A DNA stretch of 64,000 nucleotides. Origin: Stomorhina lunata (lineage: Eukaryota > Arthropoda > Insecta > Diptera > Rhiniidae). The position numbers were made by a program, and so were the translations under genes. The notes below the pieces were generated by a model. That model made no database searches and was not told the origin of the DNA. It saw only the letters and a program-made list of their open reading frames with translations. How positions within the stretch are numbered: position 1 is the first letter of the stretch; each line of letters begins with the position of its first letter. The stretch covers positions 16,898,571-16,962,570 of the forward strand of contig OW121741.1 in NCBI GenBank assembly GCA_933228675.1, read 5' to 3'. Shown piece after piece: positions 61,351 to 64,000 of the stretch.

Positions 61351-62294
61351 ATTTTAGTGATCAATTTGATCAGAGCTTCCACTGATTTCTATAGAAATTT
61401 TCTATCAGTCATAAAATATTATCATTAAAGATTCTAATCTATTCAATTTTCTTGTTTACTCTAATTAGAAAAAAATTGTATTATTTTACTTTTATCCTTG
61501 ATTAGTTTTTAACAATACATGTTCCCTTCTTAATTTTAAGCCAATATTTTTATTTTCATTTCCTGTTTCCTTATTTACTATATTTTTTTCCACTCCTTCT
61601 TAAAATTAAGTCATAAAACTCTAAAACAATAAGTCATCAACAAATTGTATTCAGTTGTTGTCACAGAATTCTATTGTTGTATCTTTTTTAAAAATTTTCT
61701 TTTATAAAATCTTTTAAAATCTTATAAGCCTAAAAGTATGCTATAAAAAATGTAACAATTGTTTACACACTCACAAATTACTTTGTTATATTCTTTTGTT
61801 TTGTGTTATTGTTGTACCTCACACCATTTTTTTTGGCTTTCGCAAATTCAAATTAATAGAAAAAAATTGTATAGATATAAAAAAGTGTCCTATAGCTCCA
61901 GGGGTATAAAATGTCTTTATAACTTCCGTTTTTTTTGTGCTGTCGTTTTAAGGGGAGTCATGTTTTTGTGTTTGAGTTGTCTCTTTTTTTTGTTCTATGT
62001 TGCAAACGTTTCATATGACAATGTTTGTTTTGTGGTTTGTGGCTTAACAAAAAAAAAAAAAAAATACGGTGTCTATTGTTGCAAAGTAAAAATAGAAAGA
62101 CAAAAAGTATAACGAAATCTTTGAAAATTGAAATATAAGTAGAGGGCTTTTGTTGTTTCACCTGAAACGTGTGAAAATGTTGCAATAAAATAGAAATAAA
62201 ATGAAATGTTTGGCCTAAAAATATGATTCAAGAATTTAATTTTAGAATTTATTTAAATCTTGTTAGGAAGAAAATTCAAGAAACTTTGATGCAT
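61351..62294. other. AT-rich spacer between family D blocks
   Basis: A frame at 61759-62112 starts at TTG and reads through homopolymers (poly-T, poly-A near 62049), so it is not called. No RNA gene is seen. Confidence 0.5.
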
Positions 62295-64000
62295 TCTTTT
62301 CTATAAAAATTTCATCAGTCTTCAAATTTTGTATAAAATTTTCATCAGTGATAAAAATCTTCCATAAATTTCATGAGTGATAAAAAATTTTCTAAAAAAT
62401 ATCATCAGTGAACTTTCTAGAAAAAATTCATCAGTGATAAAAACTTTCTAGAAAAAATTCATCAGTGATAAAAATTTTTTAGAAAAAAATCATCAGAGAT
62501 AAAAGTTTTCTAGGAAAATTTCATCCGTGAATAAAATTTTTGAGCAAAATTTCATCAGTGATTGAAATTTTCTATAAAAATTTAAATCAGTGATGAACAC
62601 TTTCTATAAAGATTACATCAATGGTCTAAATTTTCTAATAAAATTACATCAATGATCAAAATTTTGATCATTGATCAAAATTTTCTATAAAAATTTGATC
62701 AATGTCCAAAATTTTCTTCAAAATTTGATCAATGTCCAAAATTTTCTATAAAAATTTGATCAATGTCCAAAATTTTCTATAAAAATTTGATCAATGATCA
62801 AAATTTTCTATAAAAATTTGATCAATGATCAAAATTTTCTATAAAAATATGATCAATGTCCAAAATTTTCTATAAAAATTTGATCAATGATTAAAATTTT
62901 CTATAAAAATTAGAACAATGATTAAAATTTTCTATATGAATTTGATCACTGATCAAAATTTTCTATAAAAATTTGATGATTTATCAAAATTTTGTATAAA
63001 AATTTGATCATTGATCAAAACTTTCTTTAAAAATCTGATCATTGATCAAAATTTTCTATAAAAATTTGATCATTGATCAAAATTTTCTATAAAAATTTGA
63101 TCATTGATCAAAATTTTCTAAAAAAAATTTGATCATTGATCCAAGTTTTCTATAAAAATTTGATCATTGATCAAAATTTTCTATTAAAATTTGATCATTG
63201 ATCAAAATTTTCTAGAAAAATTTGATCATTGATCAAAATTTTCTAGAAAAATTTGATCATTGATCAAAATTTTCTAGAAAAATTTGATCATTGATCAAAA
63301 TTTTCTAAAAAAAATTTGATCATTGATCAAAGTTTTCTATAAAAATTTGATCATTGATCAAAATTTTCTATTAAAATTTGATCATTGAACAAAATTTTCT
63401 AGAAAAATTTGATCATTGATCAAAATTTTCTAGAAAAATTTGATCATTGATCAAAATTTTCTAGAAAAATTTGATCATTGATCAAAATTTTTCTATAATA
63501 ATTTTGATTGATTAAAATTTTCTAGAAAAATTTGATCAATGATAAAAGTTTTCTATAAAAATTTGATCATAAATCAAAATTTTCTATAAAAAGTTAATCA
63601 TTGTTTAAAATTTTCTAGAAAAATTTTATCTTTAATTGAAGTTTTCTAGAAAAGTTCGATCATTGATCAAAACTTTCTATAAAAATTTGATCATTGAACA
63701 AAATTTTCTATAAAAATTTGATCATTGATCAAAATTTTCTATAAAAATTTGATCATTGATCAAAATTTTCTATAAAAATTTGATCATTGATCAAAATTTT
63801 CTATAAAAATTTGATCATTGATCAAAATTTTCTGTAAAAATTTGATCATTGATCAAAATTTTCTATGAAAGTTTGATCATTGATCAAAATTTTCGATAAA
63901 AATTTCATCATTGATCAAAATTTTCGATAAAAATTTCATCATTGTTGAAAATTTTCTAGAAAAATTTGATCATTGACCAACACTTTTGATAAAAAGTTTA
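62295..64000. repeat. 31-bp satellite, family D, block 2 (runs off the window)
   Basis: The left part (62295-62640) is an older variant with CATCAGTGATAAAA in place of the TGATCA dyad. From about 62650 it becomes the same unit as block 1, in the same orientation. A variant block (TTTTCTAAAAAAAATTTG followed by a CTATTAAAATTTG unit) recurs at 63114 and 63301, 187 bp apart, about 6 units. It is cut by the window edge. Confidence 0.94.

Noticed and set aside
61759..62112. 117-codon frame, plus strand
   Set aside because: TTG start, homopolymer-driven composition, and an overlapping minus-strand frame of equal quality.

Overview
The window looks like nuclear DNA of a fly, most likely a calyptrate (blow fly, flesh fly or house fly group). 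The grounds are strong AT bias, no operon-like coding, an interspersed element carrying (RGAC)n microsatellites like the DINE-1/mini-me class of Diptera, one short exon-like ATG block ending at a GTAAGT donor, and one GAGA/TATA/initiator-type promoter candidate. The species call is an inference. No complete protein-coding gene was found. Most open frames are low-complexity or are read through tandem repeats. The window is best read as intergenic or intronic satellite-rich DNA.

Layout. 1-1138: 11-bp satellite (CTATGACTAGA). 2160-2350 and 3365-3505: decayed ACTAAT-type hexamers. 5347-7214, 8785-12290 and 12927-14895: three blocks of a 31-bp palindromic satellite (family A), the last inverted. 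16461-17539 and 18952-19677: two blocks of a second 31-bp family (B). 19777-20226: 18-bp minisatellite. 21135-22580: about 137-bp monomers in an alternating dimer pattern. 22990-23860: about 310-bp repeat, three copies. 25200-26750: divergent head-to-head repeat. 26890-28060 and 31640-32140: an older module, inverted on the far side of a mobile element at 28412-30988. 32500-36650: about 110-bp repeats and decayed AT-rich 15-bp repeats, with a duplication of about 1.7 kb. 38225-39268, 40108-42195 and 45239-45779: a second 11-bp satellite, first block inverted relative to the others. 44172-44215: a possible short coding exon. 47111-52405: a 5.3-kb near-perfect hexamer array. 53450-54945: third 31-bp family (C). 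56130-57155: 18-bp minisatellite with repeated TGAGTCA. 57400-58190: decayed interspersed repeat. 58440-58930: candidate promoter and leader. 59870-61350 and 62295-64000: fourth 31-bp family (D).

The main observation is that four sequence-distinct satellite families share an exact 31-bp period, a CTATA-anchored frame and at least one dyad symmetry per unit. All four can be laid over each other at CTATA with exactly 26 nt remaining. Together with the 11-bp arrays (about one helical turn, against about three for 31 bp), this suggests either one diversified ancestral satellite or a shared constraint on unit length. Several arrays show higher-order structure and orientation switches.

No functional gene system is visible. 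The two places where transcription is most plausible are the 43.0-44.2 kb block (CRE palindrome, then ATG exon with splice donor) and the 58.44-58.93 kb block (GAGA motifs, TATA, initiator, two tiny ORFs), which lies just upstream of family D repeats.
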